Part shown: in pieces, positions 22,682 through 37,600 of the stretch
Layout: every line of letters begins with the position of its first letter
Position numbering within the stretch: the stretch's first letter is position 1
Source of the DNA: Hyposmocoma kahamanoa
Lineage: Eukaryota; Arthropoda; Insecta; Lepidoptera; Cosmopterigidae
Direction of reading: 5' to 3'
DNA length: 64,000 nt
Assembly: GCF_003589595.1 (NCBI RefSeq)
Contig: NW_020654289.1
Coordinates: 1,049,076 to 1,113,075, forward strand
Position numbers and translations under genes: made by a program
Notes under the pieces: model-generated
Told to the model about the DNA's origin: nothing
Seen by the model: the letters and a program-made list of their open reading frames with translations, nothing else
Database searches by the model: none

Positions 22682-25600
22682 CTGAAAATAACATACAATA
22701 TAATCGTTGTAACAGGTGAAACAATTTCGCTCGGTCTTGACATGTAATAAGTGAAAAGTTTTTGCGCTTGCAAGTGTGTTTGAAATAGCCCATATAGAGT
22801 TAAATCACATGCCATTTCAACCGTGTTACTTTACGAAGTCAAGAAGGTCTGAAGCAGGACAACAATTGCATTATTTTCTGTATTAAGACTAAGGCTCAAC
22901 TGACGTTGCTTTTACTAAAAATATGTTCTTTTTTTACCGACTTAAAAAAAGGGAGGCGGTTCTCAATTCGACTGCTTTTTTGTATGGTCCCATTTAAATT
23001 TGAAGAAAATATTAAATCTCCAAGATCTAATGACTTTTGAGGTCGGTTTTTTAGTACTCTATTGAGATTTTATAATACCAAGTGACGGAACGAACAAGTC
23101 GTACGCCTGATAGTAAGCGACACGCCTGTCCATAACAGTTGCACTGCCATTCAGAGCTTTAAATCGCAAAAATGTGAGGGACACGACACTGCGCCTGTCA
23201 CCCTGAGACATAAGTTGACAACTACCATGTCCTTATAATTTCACCAGCACCCTTACAAAGCGGAACGCAGTAATGCTCACATTACTGCTTCGCAGCGGAA
23301 ATAGGTATTCACGAGGAGCGACAGAAAGGCGTGTCGCTTACCACCAGGTCCACAACATATTTCTCAAATGTTTGTGATGATATAAAAAAATATTCAACTC
23401 AGGTGAATTTGACATACGAATCAAAAGTGGTTTGTGGTCGATGTGACGTTTCATTTGTAATGTGATATAAAGATATTAGATTTGAACGTATTAACTAGAT
23501 ACGATATGATTCCCGAGAAGAAAAGAATTTTCTGGAAAAGGCGCGACCTGTTTTTTGTTAGTTTGTAAGTCACATAAATTATTCTAGTCAATGTGAATTG
23601 AGCCCATCATCACACATGTGGAAATTCTGCAGCGTAATTCGGCACAATTTAATTTCTTCTAATCAAAAATAAAAACACACGCTTGGCCATAATGTCACCC
23701 GATGTTGAGTGACGCTGCGACCGAAGATAGTACTTGTTTGTCTAAAAAATTGTGAAATGTTAGAAATAGGGAACATGAATCCCGACGGAATATTCCATTA
23801 CTTTGTGGCAAAAAAGACCTCTGACTGATAGAAGCCGTATGACATCAAAGAGTTTTAGAGGTAGATAAAGTAGCCACAGAATGGTGGTAAAAAAAAAGCG
23901 AAAAGGCCAGTGGGCAAACCTTCGGCCCGATAGTTTGATGATAACGCCAGATTTGCGAGATCGCGCTGGATGTGGATAGCACAGGACCGTAAAAGTTGGT
24001 GCAATAAAGAAGAGGCCTGTAACCTATCTGTTATAGACTGACACTATATGCATAGTAAATTGTGGCAGAGTAATGTGAATTTACAAAAAGAAAAGAGTCA
24101 ACATTAAGTAACTATTAACAACAAAAGTGAAACTGCTGAAATCATGTAAAATTAAGCAAAAGCATAAAAAAATAAGTAAGTTGATAGATAAAGACTTTAG
24201 GAAGGTGACGACATTGCGCGTTTAGTTTTTATTGCACAGAGATAGTGTAAATCAATCGTTTCTTTATGATCGCTGTACAGCTGGTAAGCAATGGAAGAAT
24301 TCGCGCTTAAAATAGTCTTGCGAAGTGTGAGGGGAATATCAAATGATTTAAGGTTTAGGATTGAACTGCGGTTAATTTGCTCGTTTAATATTTTAAATAA
24401 GTCTACCCGTGTTCGCCTTTCGCATGATTAACATTTTTCTGTTTTTTGATGCAACAAATTAACCTTTCCCTGCCGCACACAAAATACGAAAGGTCAAAAT
24501 CGGAGTCGGCCACATGAATCACGGTCGGGCGCAACGAATTGCGCACCAATTGTCCGTCAGGCCCGCCGAGAGAAAGGCGAGGCCCCACTGCGAGAGGGCG
24601 GGAAGCACTCACGGCTGGCGGAGAGCAGCGCGCGCGTCACGGCGCCGGGCGCGGGCGGCGCCTGCGGCTGGCGGCGCGCGCCCAGCTCGTCGCGCACCGA
24701 CGGCAGCGCCACCAGCGCCACGGACAGCAGCAGCACCAGCAGGCACGTGGCCGGCGGAGCCGCCTTGCCGCCGCCGCCGCCGCCGCCGCCCGCCGCGCTG
24801 CAGCCCGTCAGCACGCTCTGCGAACAGGCTCGCGTTAGGCCTTGCACTAACCTCCTAAGCGCTACATGCACGAAATTCGAAAGGCAACAGTTTTAGCAAA
24901 CTGATAAAATAGGTTTAAAAAAATGACGTGAAAACATCAGCCAAATATCCAATTTCGCTAGTACTATATTTCATATTAATAACACACACACTCGTAGCCC
25001 CGCATTAGGGAAACCCTGTATCGCGGGTGCCATGGATACACATACACAAAGATAACCACAAATTACAATCAAACTCACGAGAGAAATAAATGTAAGCCAT
25101 ATAAATATTTCTACCAATCCGGGAATCGAACCCGAGACCTCTGCGTGGCAGGCCAGCATGGTCGATCGAGAGTTTTATATACATTTTTCTTTAATTTGTT
25201 TCGTCAAAAATTTTACTTTTTGAACTCGGTCACCTTACTATTGACAGTAATATATACAAGGTGAAATAAAATGTGATGAAGAATTAAAAGTCATGGAACA
25301 AAAATTGTTTACGAGATTAATAATATTATAGTCATATTATTATTACACGCAAAATAAGCGCTTTGTCGTCGAGTTGCAGATACCAGCCCGTTGCACCAAG
25401 TACCAAGTAATATTATAGTCCTCTGAAATTTTTTTTAGTATTTTAAAAATAACCCTATATACATTAAATTACCGACATCACAAATTACTCATTTCAAAAT
25501 TCGGACACTGTTTAATACATTTTGACAATAAATAGTAATTGTTAATTTACTTTTTAAATAACGTAAATTTTTCCTCACATTTCTAGCGAAGCAACACACT

Positions 25601-28600
25601 GAAATGGGTCACATAATCGAGAACCCTCTACGGAGTCATTAAATGCCAAATTAAGCCCAAACTACGTCGCAATCGATCCTAAAACGTAATAAATAAAACC
25701 GACTAAGAGCGTGTCAAACACGCCCATTGTAGGGTTTCGTAGCTGTTATATAATTGGGCTAAAGCACCTTCTATTTCAACTTTGTTCCGTACGTAATAAG
25801 AGCTACTTTAACATGTCAATAGTGTAAAAACTACTTTGATCTTTTGTGAGCTCTAAGTATAAAAAGATTATTTCACAAAATTTCACTAAGTATCGTTACT
25901 AGTTACCGACAATAACTAAGAGAGGTAGTTATGTTACTTTCCAAATTTTGGTTAGAATATTTCTCAACTGTAATTTTAAGAAAGGTTTTTTTTGTCGAAA
26001 TAATACAATACGTCCAATGAGAAAGGATGAGTCAACTACAAAAGATGTTTCTGTGTATTTCATCAGATAATTATTTCTCGAAAAAAAACGCTTTTTACGC
26101 GCTAAAATTTGATAATTATTTCTCGAAAAAAATCGCTATTTTGACATCATCACCCGTTTATATGTCCCACTGCTGGGCACGGGTCTCCTCTACGCGGTTT
26201 GGGGACTTTACACGTTTTCCGAGGGTAGTGAACCTTCGACGACATGCAAGTTTTCCTTCATCGAAAAGCTCATGGCAAATTTCAAATATATATAATAAAT
26301 TTGGCACATAAATAAACTCAAGAGGTGCAAGCCGGGATTTGAACCCACGGCCTCTACTTGAGAGGCGGTAGGTCGAATCATTAGCAAAAAGAACAAAAAA
26401 GTAACGAGAATGGACACTCTCTCCCCCTCTCTAGCTTTAGGTACCGCACCACGCCCCGCACATTGACTGAACGACAACGAGGCTGTCGGCGAGCCGTTTT
26501 CGCGGTAAAACGGCTATGTTATATTTAAATATAGTTTTCATCATTAAGAAATTTGTACATTAATATATAACATCACTGTACATTCCTATTTATAATTGTC
26601 GAAAGTTGTGTTACGTACGGCTGTTTATTTATTACGGCGGCATCATCTAAACGGGATAATAATAACGCACACACTCAACATAGCCTCGCATTAAGGAATC
26701 CCTCTGTCGCGGGTACCATGGACACACATAGAAAACCACAAATTACACACAAACCCATGAGAGAAATAAAATGTAAGCTATAGAAATATTTCTCCTGACC
26801 CGGGAATCGAACCTGGGACCTCTGCGTCGCAGTCGGCATGGTAACCGTTCGGCCACCGGGGCAGTTAAATAAATGGATAGAAAAATAAAGGGATAAAGAG
26901 AGGTTTCTTTCGTTTTCTGAAAGACGAAACGAGGTAAGCGAAAAAACTTATGTCTGAGACTCATTCAGTTATTGTTAGTAATATATAATACAGATTTATT
27001 ATATCAATATGATGGAGATGTATTAGACTACCACGGCTTTTTTTTTTATTTTGACAAGCACTTGGTTTGTCTTGCTCTCGCGCTTGCAATGTTTATAAAT
27101 GTATTGAATCATTATTGTTTACAAGAACAATGTATCATGTTCTTATTATACGTTTCGCTTCCGCTGGGAACGTGGACACGAAATACACGCTTTGTCGCTC
27201 TTATAGCTCGGACAAAGAGCTTTTTCTTACCGATTTTGCGTTAAAAGTGCCATTGAAAACGAATTATTATTAACGAAACCGCTCACCAAATTGATGCAAT
27301 AACCGAAGAGCTACACGTGAAGACTAAAATAATAGTATAATTGTGTAGTGTAGTATAAGAAGACATTACTAACGAGAATCTATTTAGTTTTTTTTATAAC
27401 ATAATTCAATGACTCGATGTTTGTAATTTTTACCGCCCCCGTGCAATATACATAGAACGTTTTTCGTCATATTTGCGAGGATATAAACATAATGATAATT
27501 TATTTCTTGTATGAATCGCGTCACAACACAACAATAACAGATATTGCTATTGGTGGGTTTTTTATAATAATCAGATGGCTAGTTATTCTTCCATAGATGT
27601 TCCGTAAATGAACTCAAATGTTGTAGAGTTTGAATTTGAATTTATAAAATTAAAATATAACTATAATTATAAAAAAAAATATAGTTAAATTCCAAGTGTT
27701 TATGGTTTTTTTTTTTCTATGCTTCAAGCTTATGCGAAATACATTCAGATTTTTCGAGCATAGACGTTAAGAAGTACAGTGCAATTAAAAAACATTTTAT
27801 ACTGCCCTATGGCGGTAATGTAATGTAAAAACCCGGTTAAAACCAGTGTTTTATTCTAGTGTTCCAATATTGTAATTTCTGTCTGTATCTTGTCGATAAA
27901 TATATATCTTTTTATATAGTTTGTTACTACCACCTTGTATAACTTTATGACATACAATAAAAGTGTTAAGTATGTTATCTTATATTGATATCCGCCACGA
28001 ATTATCAAATAAGCAAACCGTGTTTTTCGTGGCAATAATTTTTACACGCGACGGTAAGGTTATATATACTACAAAGGTTTAGGTCATAGGTTCCCAAACT
28101 TTAGTAAGATAAAAAATTTCAACGCCTACCACCACAAAAAATAAACGAAAACACGTATTGTTGGTATTAATTAACACAAAAATCACAAGGAAACAAATTA
28201 TATATTGTGTAATTATATATTATACGAGCCCTATACCCCCACCTACTCGGCCTGCGGCGCGTGGTCGGTTTCAGATTACGGGGTGTGCTTATACTCTTCG
28301 GTGGCACAGTGATTAAGTACTATGGGCGCTTGATGAGGAAGTTCAAGATTCGATCCCTGATTTGAGCCAAAAAAATATAGTACAGGAAATTCCCTAGAAA
28401 TTTGGAGTGATTGTCTGGAATTTTTTCCTTAAACTTCTCTTTTTGGCACAGGTTCCAAGAAAAAAGAATCTAACAGAGATACGGTCGACATACAATAACG
28501 CTATAAGTATCTTATTTCCGGAAAGTAATCCTTCCATTTTGAACAATTGTGAAATCTTGTACCGTAATAGAATCTCCGTATACTACCTACGTAAGGTGGC

Positions 28601-31600
28601 GTGCGGAGGCTTCGGGCTTCGCCCTCCGCTACACCTCGGCCTACGGCCTTGGCACTTATAACTTTTAAAAAAATACCATAGCTCTTTAAGGGCCATATTG
28701 ACAAATGGCAAAAAGTAAATTTTGACTGCAAATTCTAAAATTTTCTACTCTAACAAATGCTTGTATGGCGGTCATATTTATTTAATTTAATTTAATGGCG
28801 AAAAACCAATTTCGAGCACAAATTATTATCTGGGACTTCTAGAAGCATATGTCAATTTTCAGCTGAAACAGAGCGAGTTTATTTCGGCTGCTGTTTTTGT
28901 CGAAAAAATCATTTATTTTTTATAAAAAATGGCGAAAAAAAACTTTTGACCCCAAAATTATGATTAAGGACTCCTAAAGACCGCATGCCAATTTTCAGCC
29001 GCATAGAAGCAAGTTTTTCTGCGGCCGCCATTTTGGATTAGCCATCTTGAATTTTTTTACACAGGCAGTTGACCACAATTACCCTCTATGACATTCCTTT
29101 GAGCACCTTCTACCTATCTCTAATAGTTTCCGTGATAGAAGGCTTCGAAATTTGTATGGCGGCCATCTTATTTATTTGAATTTCGAACATTTTTTACTTT
29201 CTGCAAAAATTGACCAAGGTGTATCTTAGTTTTTGCAGGCCGTTGATCACTCGTTTACATTTTCCACCATCAGGTCTTCTCATATTTGATTCTTTGCCTT
29301 GGAGCCTATCCGCGTACAAAGATCTGGTAGCATGCGTTCTATTTTTCTTAGTGAGTCAGGATTTGTAGCTTTATATATATAATAGTGTAGTTTAATATAA
29401 TTCAAGTCAATTTCAAATGTGGTAGCACCCCCAGGACAGCATCAACACCCCGCAATTGCTTCCGAGGCCTCTACCCTACCCTACCCTAGTGGTAGGGGCC
29501 ACTTTGGAAAACTATGGTTTAGGTAATTAACTAAATGTAAACGTTACCTGGTTACTTATTGTAAAATTATACTTTTTGGAAGTAGTTCTAAATATATGAT
29601 AACAATTTCAGGTAATAGATAACATTTTGAACTACCTATTTAAAATAGTAGTAAATATATAATATAAATATTACATTTAATTTAAAATGTTTAATAACAC
29701 GTATCACACCTTTCCTACGATAAACAACCTAAAATTCAGCCTTTAATAATATGACAACTAATAACATGCAGCGCACAAACCTAGTCCAGAAAGTCCAGGC
29801 TTGGGGGTCTGCCAACGAGCTATGGAGCGCAGCATTATGGGAGTCAAATTGTCAGACAGAATCAGGAACAATGATCTACGCTCCAAAGCGCGAATCGTAG
29901 ATGTGGGCCAACAAGCGGGTAAACTAAAATTGGAGTGGTCGGGTCACGTCTATCGCATGTCAGACGAGTCGTGGGCAAAGGCCATCACAGAATGGATCTC
30001 CAAAAATAGAAAATGACCATGCGGCAGGCGAAAGCGTCGATGGAGAGACATGCTAGATCTGCACCTAAAACACTGGACCTCAGTAGCGCAAAACAGAGAG
30101 ATGTGGAGAGAGGGGAGGGAGGCCTTTGCCCAGCAGTGGGACAGTATAGGCTTTAAAAAATAATAACTTGCGACCTAATTAAAGAGTGCAGCTGTAATAC
30201 GACGTATGAAACTCACTACTAAATATTGTATTTCACCGATTAACCAAACGACATTTGTTAACTTTTAGTTAATTACATAGACCTTTATACTATGATGCAT
30301 GAATTAGCCGAGATAAAGGACTGAAATATGAGACGCGGTCGTACAGACCGAAACGAAACAAATAACAAATGTAGCGAAAACTTAATGCCTGCACGGTACT
30401 ATCACATATATCGAGCGTAAATGCGCGCATATACGCACACAGTTCAATGGCGTAATTATCGGTAGACTTTAAAAACAACGGAGAAATGGACGTCAATCAT
30501 ATTACAAAGTGCAATGCGATGAGCTGACACAAAGTAACAAACCATTCTTCGTCCTCTCGCTTATCATTTGCGTCCGTTCGTTCAACCCAAGAGATATCCC
30601 GTTGTTGCAACACTACAAATTAGAACACAGTCACAAATGTCGCTAAACACTTATAGCTTTATGCTCAATTTACTTTGCTGAACAACAAACAGCATAGCAT
30701 TTTCCAAGCCAAAAAACAGGTCGAGTGTTTTTAGGAGAATTCTCACACAATATCAGTTTCTACGTTAGACAAATGTAATGCTTCCAGTCCGTTCTGCGAC
30801 AATGCAAACTGAACCTAACACAAATATATTCTAAATCTCTTTGAACAAATCGATGGCTTGCGATGATACAGGTGACGAGGGAAAATCTCACATATAGCGC
30901 AAAGTGGTCACATATTTTCCAAAGTTAAATCTTCTTAGCATGTTGACTCTGATGTTTATATTTGTGTTGTGTATGTCCAAAGTTAATATAATTCTTAAAA
31001 TAAAGAAGCGTGGACACGAGAAGATGGCTTTTTAGAATAGGTATATTGTAAACCCAATGTGGTCACATGATTTATTTTAACTTCTTCCCAATATTTTATG
31101 TAATTATCAAAACAACAAACACTACAAATCACACATTAAGAAACATTTTTTGAAAACTGAAGATATAAACTTTATTTTGTTAATTGCTTCATTGTTATTA
31201 TATGCCATTGATATGCACATGTGAGTGAGCATGTTTTTGTACCTATATTGTCCAGAAATAATTTAGTTAGGTTTTTAAAATGTTTGCTCTATTATCTTAA
31301 ATAGACTGAACTCCTTCGCCGGGGATAAAGCCGGAAGGGCTTTTGTGAGCGAAGCTTGTAATTAGTAAATAAGTATTTTTCTTGTATTTTGTATAAACAA
31401 AAAATTAAAATAAGGACAACATTTGCTGGTGTCATTGTTATTAAAGAAGGAGGATGATCCCAAAATTGCTAAATAAGCGCTTATTTATCACTTCAATGAG
31501 TAAACAAAGTCAAAACAACAATAGCCACACACAATACAAATTAGAATATTGATAACCATCGAAACGTGACAACGGCTAGTCCAAAAATTGCTAAAAAATC

Positions 31601-34600
31601 ATTCCAAATTTCTTTTCAAAGTGATTTTCGAATCTCTCAACATAATGGAAGATACTTTTGTCAGATAATAGATATAATTTTTTATAAGCGTTTGTTAATC
31701 TTTTTATGTTTTTAAGTCACTTCGTTGTCACGTAGGTGACAAAACATTATCGCCGCAAGGGGGCGCACTAAAGTATTCTTAAGTTTTATAAAACTGTTCA
31801 ATTAATTTGCTTAGTGACTGTACCGTCATTGTAACAGAACTTAGATTTTTCGTTAAATCTTGGAGCCAACAAATATCGTTATTTCTATTTCATAATAATA
31901 TTTATAATAAGCACTCAAGTCTGTAAAAACCTTATGCCATTAAAGAAACAAACAAGTTATTGACGACTTAACATACACTAAACAGTGTCTGAATTTATAA
32001 ATCACATATCCTAAAAATTCATTGTTAAATGTTTGACATACATATATTTATTTTGACGTTATTCAAATTTTTGTTATTTGACATCAACATGGTTATCATT
32101 AAAATTGACCCATTTCACTATCACCGCGTTTAAATGACTGCCTGACTTAATAAATCAAGTGTGCACGCCCATGTAATATTATTGAAAAAGAAACATGTTG
32201 CACTTGGTTTAGTCTGTCGAAGTGCATGCGAGTGAATGTATAAATATACCTTCAATATTTCGATACCTCCAATGAACACTACTACGCCAACTAAATTTTT
32301 GGACCTGTTCTTTTTATTTTGTTTTTTGTTTCTTTATTTTTTCACAAATTAGGTTTTTTTCGACGTTTGTTTTTTTCTTTCTTTTTTTCACAAAATTCGG
32401 GGAGCATAATATTAGTAAATAAATATGGCTGTTTTCATTAGAACTATCGATTTGTAATGATGTCGTTGTCAGCTTCTATACAAACTGTTTTCACAAATGC
32501 ATTAATTATGGAATATTTCTCTTATAAAATAGACAGGTAGATCATCGTCACGAGCTCATTACACGTCCTACTTCTGGCCACGGCTATCCTCTAATAAGAG
32601 AGATGCTTTAGGCCGAAACCGCCACGTTTTCCGAGGATGGTGAACCTTCTTCAACGAGCATGCACATCATATCGATGATTTCCTACACCATGGGTGAGAT
32701 CTATCGCCAGAATTCCAAGTCATAGGTACATGGCGCCGCAGGAATTTGAACCGACGCCCTCTTAATTGAGAAGCAATTGCTCTTCCACTGGGTTACCACA
32801 GTAGGTCCTAGCATAAGTCACATGATTAGTCACTCGAACAACGTAAACATGTTAAAGCAAAGTAATAAATACCTGTAATCTCTTCAACTGTGCGGTTAGA
32901 GACTGGTTTTGCGACTGCAGAATCTTTATTCTTCTTATGAGCGTCTGATTTTCTGCAGTACACTGTTTTACCCTAAAACAAAACAATTAACAGTTTCAAT
33001 TATAGCCCAAAAGCTCCAAAGCTCCTGCTAATCTCCATACTACACTACAGATAGTTACCCTTAAAATCACATAATTAGAGACACTAACCTGTCTTCAAGC
33101 CCGTCAACGTACTCCTTCTTTCTCTTCCTAGAATCCTGCGCGGAGATCTTATTCCTAATTTTCCTGCGAATCCTCTTCAGTTCTCTCTCCTCGTGTTTTG
33201 TCAGTGGATAACTCGTGGGTAGAGTGATTCCCTCCTTTGCCAACAGCCGCCTTTCTTCAGCTGTTAGAATGAGACGGGGGTAACCATTGCGACCGTCGTT
33301 GACTTGGACTTCCTTGTCGTCTTCGTCTTCGCTATGGTCGCTTCCAGAATCCTCTGAAAGGGCATATAAAGTTATGATGCTATTTGTTAAGTGCCCTAAC
33401 TTTTCGAACACGTTTCTTAAAAAGATGTTTTAAGGTTTTGAGTCTTATTGGTTAGTTACTGACCGCAGGCTGATTTCGTATAGAGTCAGATACTTCAGGT
33501 CTAAAGGGTTAAAATGCATAACCACGTGGTGACACGATCTCGCACCATAACACGACAAAAACGTCGTGCCGAGGTGCTCTAGGCAAAGGGTTTGGTTACA
33601 AACAACATTAATGAAAGCATACAGTATTTACTATTATAGATAAATGATGTGATTGGAAATGAAATCCGTAGACAAGATAGCGCAGACTTACCCCAAAAAG
33701 CCTACCAACACAGGTTCATCATCATGTGAACGTGGATACCATTCACAAACGTCGTAAGACGTTTCAAACGGACAATATCATTTCAACTAGTGTAGTGTTA
33801 GTGATTATACTAAATAGTGTCCGTGCAACTGAACAAAAAGATCACATGGTAAAAGACCCCAATATGATTAAGTGAAATGTAAATTACTTATTAGTGTTGT
33901 GCATGGCTAGATTGTAACGTATTTATAGGTAATGTACATTGACTTACAATTATATGGACGTCGGGTCCGCGCTAAAAAGTGTCCGAACTTATAGGGCGTT
34001 AAAATCGTATACAGAGCGTCATTCACGCTTTAGTCTTCGTTTGTTCGACTGACAGCGAAGCAAGCAAAATTAGACAGTACTGCGATATCATTACAATTTA
34101 AACTCAACGTTTTAGCTTTTTCATATTCCTTTACATGTCACTACGTTTAAATAGGTTGACTTGGGACATTTGTTTCGTGGTTTTTGTATTAGACCCGTCG
34201 TCCATTTATTTGTAAGTCAATGGTAATGTACGTTATTTGTGCCTTATAAATGAATGGAAAAAAAAAGTTTTTGTTTATTTCTTACAAAAGGCATAAATTA
34301 TTGTTTCTGTCTTTCATCCCCTATATCAACCCGTTTAAGATTTATTTTTCCGACAAAACGTAGCCTATATCCTAAGTCCCACATATCTCTATACTAAAAC
34401 TCATCAAATTTGGTTCAGTTGTTTAGGCGTGAATTTACAATATTAGTTTGGATATGTGTGTATTTCGCATAATCAACTTATTTTGCAAATTATGCAAATG
34501 CGTCGTATATGTTTATAAGCGTAGTTCATACAACTAAGCAAACATTCTTTCGGAACAAAGTGCAAAATTCTTATTATTTTAATACCATACACGTGACCGT

Positions 34601-37600
34601 GTGCGTGGTGTGAGTGACCTACGAGGAAGAGGCCTTCGCTCCCAAAATGTTGACTTTTCTCGTTTGAAAGGCTTTGACAATGTACTTATTGTATTTAGCA
34701 AGGTTTTATATATACTGTTAGTGATAAGATGTGTATAGATCTACTTTCTCGAAAATAATGTTGTATTAAGAACAATAATAGTACATTTAATAATAATAAT
34801 ATTGTTTATGTAAAAAAAAACGAACTTTAAGAGCTGCTGTGGGCCAGTGATAGAGAAAGCGACGCTTCGAATTTATGAATGTTTAATAGCAATATCTCTC
34901 GCTAACGGTGCGGTGATAGTGGCCAAACGGATTGCACTGTGGGTGTTAGATGAAGAAGTCCCGGATTCAATTTCCGGCAGGATCAATTTTGGAAATCTGG
35001 TACTCATGATACAGGGATTCAACTTTGAGACCAGGTAATTGTGTAATTGTCTGACACGTTATTATTATTAATTTGAAAATATTAATAAAAAAAAAAGAAT
35101 TTGATAACAGAAAAACAATAGCATGTAGAGACTAAATGGAAATCAATTATTGTTCAGATTAATAGTGAAACATTTTTAACGTTTCTTTTTTATTGATTCT
35201 GTTGCTGTGAGTTCATTGAGATCTGAATCAAAAACACATCACTGTACAATAGAAATGGCAACATTATTTTTTTTAATGACATTAATAGCTGTCAGTTTGC
35301 TGTTCATAATTTAAAATCCGTCTATAGAAGCTGCGTGAGTTTGAGGAGGCATTATCAACTGGTTTAGCCGCCTTCGGCATCAACTGGTATTTAGTTATGT
35401 AATTTTAAACTTAATCTCGTTTCGGCGAGTCCGGTTTAGCTGAGAATTTTCCTACATTAATAGGCTGATTAGAGAAACGGCTGCCTTTAATGCAGGAGAC
35501 CTGAGTTCAATTCCCGAACACGTGCACTATAGTATTTTCATTTCATCGATTTCTTCAACGATAAAGGTATACTTCAGGTATTTCATGTTCATGTAGTTAA
35601 AGAAATTTAAGCAAACCTCTGCTGGTCATGTATCTCCACAGGGTTTACCAATGCAAGTTAGGATCAGGAAGTCCAAATAACCATTTATTCCGCAAGTAAA
35701 ATTTTTACACTTCAAAACGTCATTTTTTTAAGCTACTGCTCGTTCGCGGCTGACTTCCCTGATAAGAACGAGCAAGAAACTCTAGGGATTGCTCTTTTCA
35801 AATAAACTTAAAGGCTATGGAATACAATTTAAATCATAATATTTGTGTGGAATTTAGACTCATGTCGTCTTTCCATACATGTTTTTTTTTATAATATCTA
35901 ATGACGGGACGAACACGTCCAACGAACACGCGCACGACTGTGCACCTGATGGTAAGTTACACGCCTGTTCATAACAGTTGCAGTGTTCCTCAGAACTTTA
36001 AATCGCAAAGATCTGAGGGGCACTGCCACTGCGCCTGTCGCCCTGAGACCAGCATCCGAACACAGTAACGCTGACGTTATTGTTTGCAGAAATAGGTAAG
36101 GTGGCCTTGGACGAACTTTTTCACAACGGAACTACTGCTACTAAAATATAACACGTAGTTTTCAATTTTGTAATATGCCTTTTCTATTAAAATACTTTTG
36201 ATGTAAGTTTTCAACTTAGGAAATGATAATCTTAAATATATTAAGATCTAAGAGCTCCGAAAAATGATTGCAAAAACGTATACAGTTCCCCATAAAAGAA
36301 TCGTGTACTTTAGTTAAGAACGAAAGTGAGAAGTCAGAAGTAGAGTAGAAGGACTTTAATAAAAATATTCTTTTTATGTGTCAGTCAATAGATGGTCGAT
36401 AGTTTCGATGCAAGGTATCAAGTAAACAATAGCTGTAAAGACCAATGACCGCATAAATCAATTCGAATCGTGGCGCGGACATTTGTCTAGATTCTCCCAA
36501 TTGCTTTCAATAGTTTCAATCAACGACAGTGGCTGAACTGACGCTCGCCAATTATACCCATTATTAATGTTAACATTCTTATTATATCTTATTACGTCCC
36601 ACTTATGGGCACGAGCCTCTTCTAAGGAGATGGTTTCACGCTGGCCCAATGTGGGTTTAGTCACTTCACGCGTTATCCAAAGGCTGTGAAGCTTTTTCCA
36701 CGTTCAGGTCTCATCATGTTTTTTTTTCACCGTTGTGAGAGATTGCTATTAAACAAATTTATGAATGACAAAATTGTACTATCATTTCTTTATAATTTAA
36801 ACTTATTATTAAATGATTTATTTAAATTAATTTTAATCTATTTTATAACCGTTTTTTTTAATTTGAAATTAAATAATATTAAAAAAATATTTAAATTTTG
36901 ATAAATGTTTATCATGCTGGACTGCCACGCAGGGGCCCCGGCCCGGGTTCCATTCCCGGGCCGGGAGAAATATTTGAACAGCCTACATTTATTCCTCTCG
37001 TGATTTTGGCTATAATTTGTGGTTGTCTATGTGTGTGTCCACGGCACGGCACGATACAGGGTTTCTCTAGTGCGGGGCTATGAGTGTAATTATTATTCAT
37101 ACTGATCTACTCAGAACCAAATAGATGGTTATCAGAACAAAATATAGGTATAAATGTCGTGGTAATATTCTGGGAAAAATTATATGAAATACATTGCTAC
37201 AGCAGAGGGAGAACAGTTGCTTTTCAATTGAGCAACATGTACCTATTAGTACAGGTACCAATACTTTCAATTAACGGTGAAAGAAAGCATCATTACGAAA
37301 CCTGAATTTCGAACCTTCAAAAACAATTCGCTCTGGGCATTTTGCAGGGAAAAGTGTCGTTTTTATTTTGACTTTCAATTATTTTGTGAAATCTAGTTTA
37401 AAGTGGAATAGGATTAATAATAATAATAACGCACACACTCAACATAGCCCCGCACTAGGGAAACCCTGTGTCGCGGGTGCCATGGACACACACATAGACA
37501 ACCACAAATTACACCCAAACTCACGAGAGAAATAAATGTAGGCCATACACATATTTCTCTCGGCCTGGGAATCGAACCCAGGACCTCTGCATGGCAGTCC

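Noticed and set aside
24514..24871. Overlapping ORFs of about 100-114 codons rich in Ala/Arg (both strands)
   Set aside because: Chance open frames in a GC-rich island. Only the minus frame 24613-24817 has splice borders and the family TM motif.
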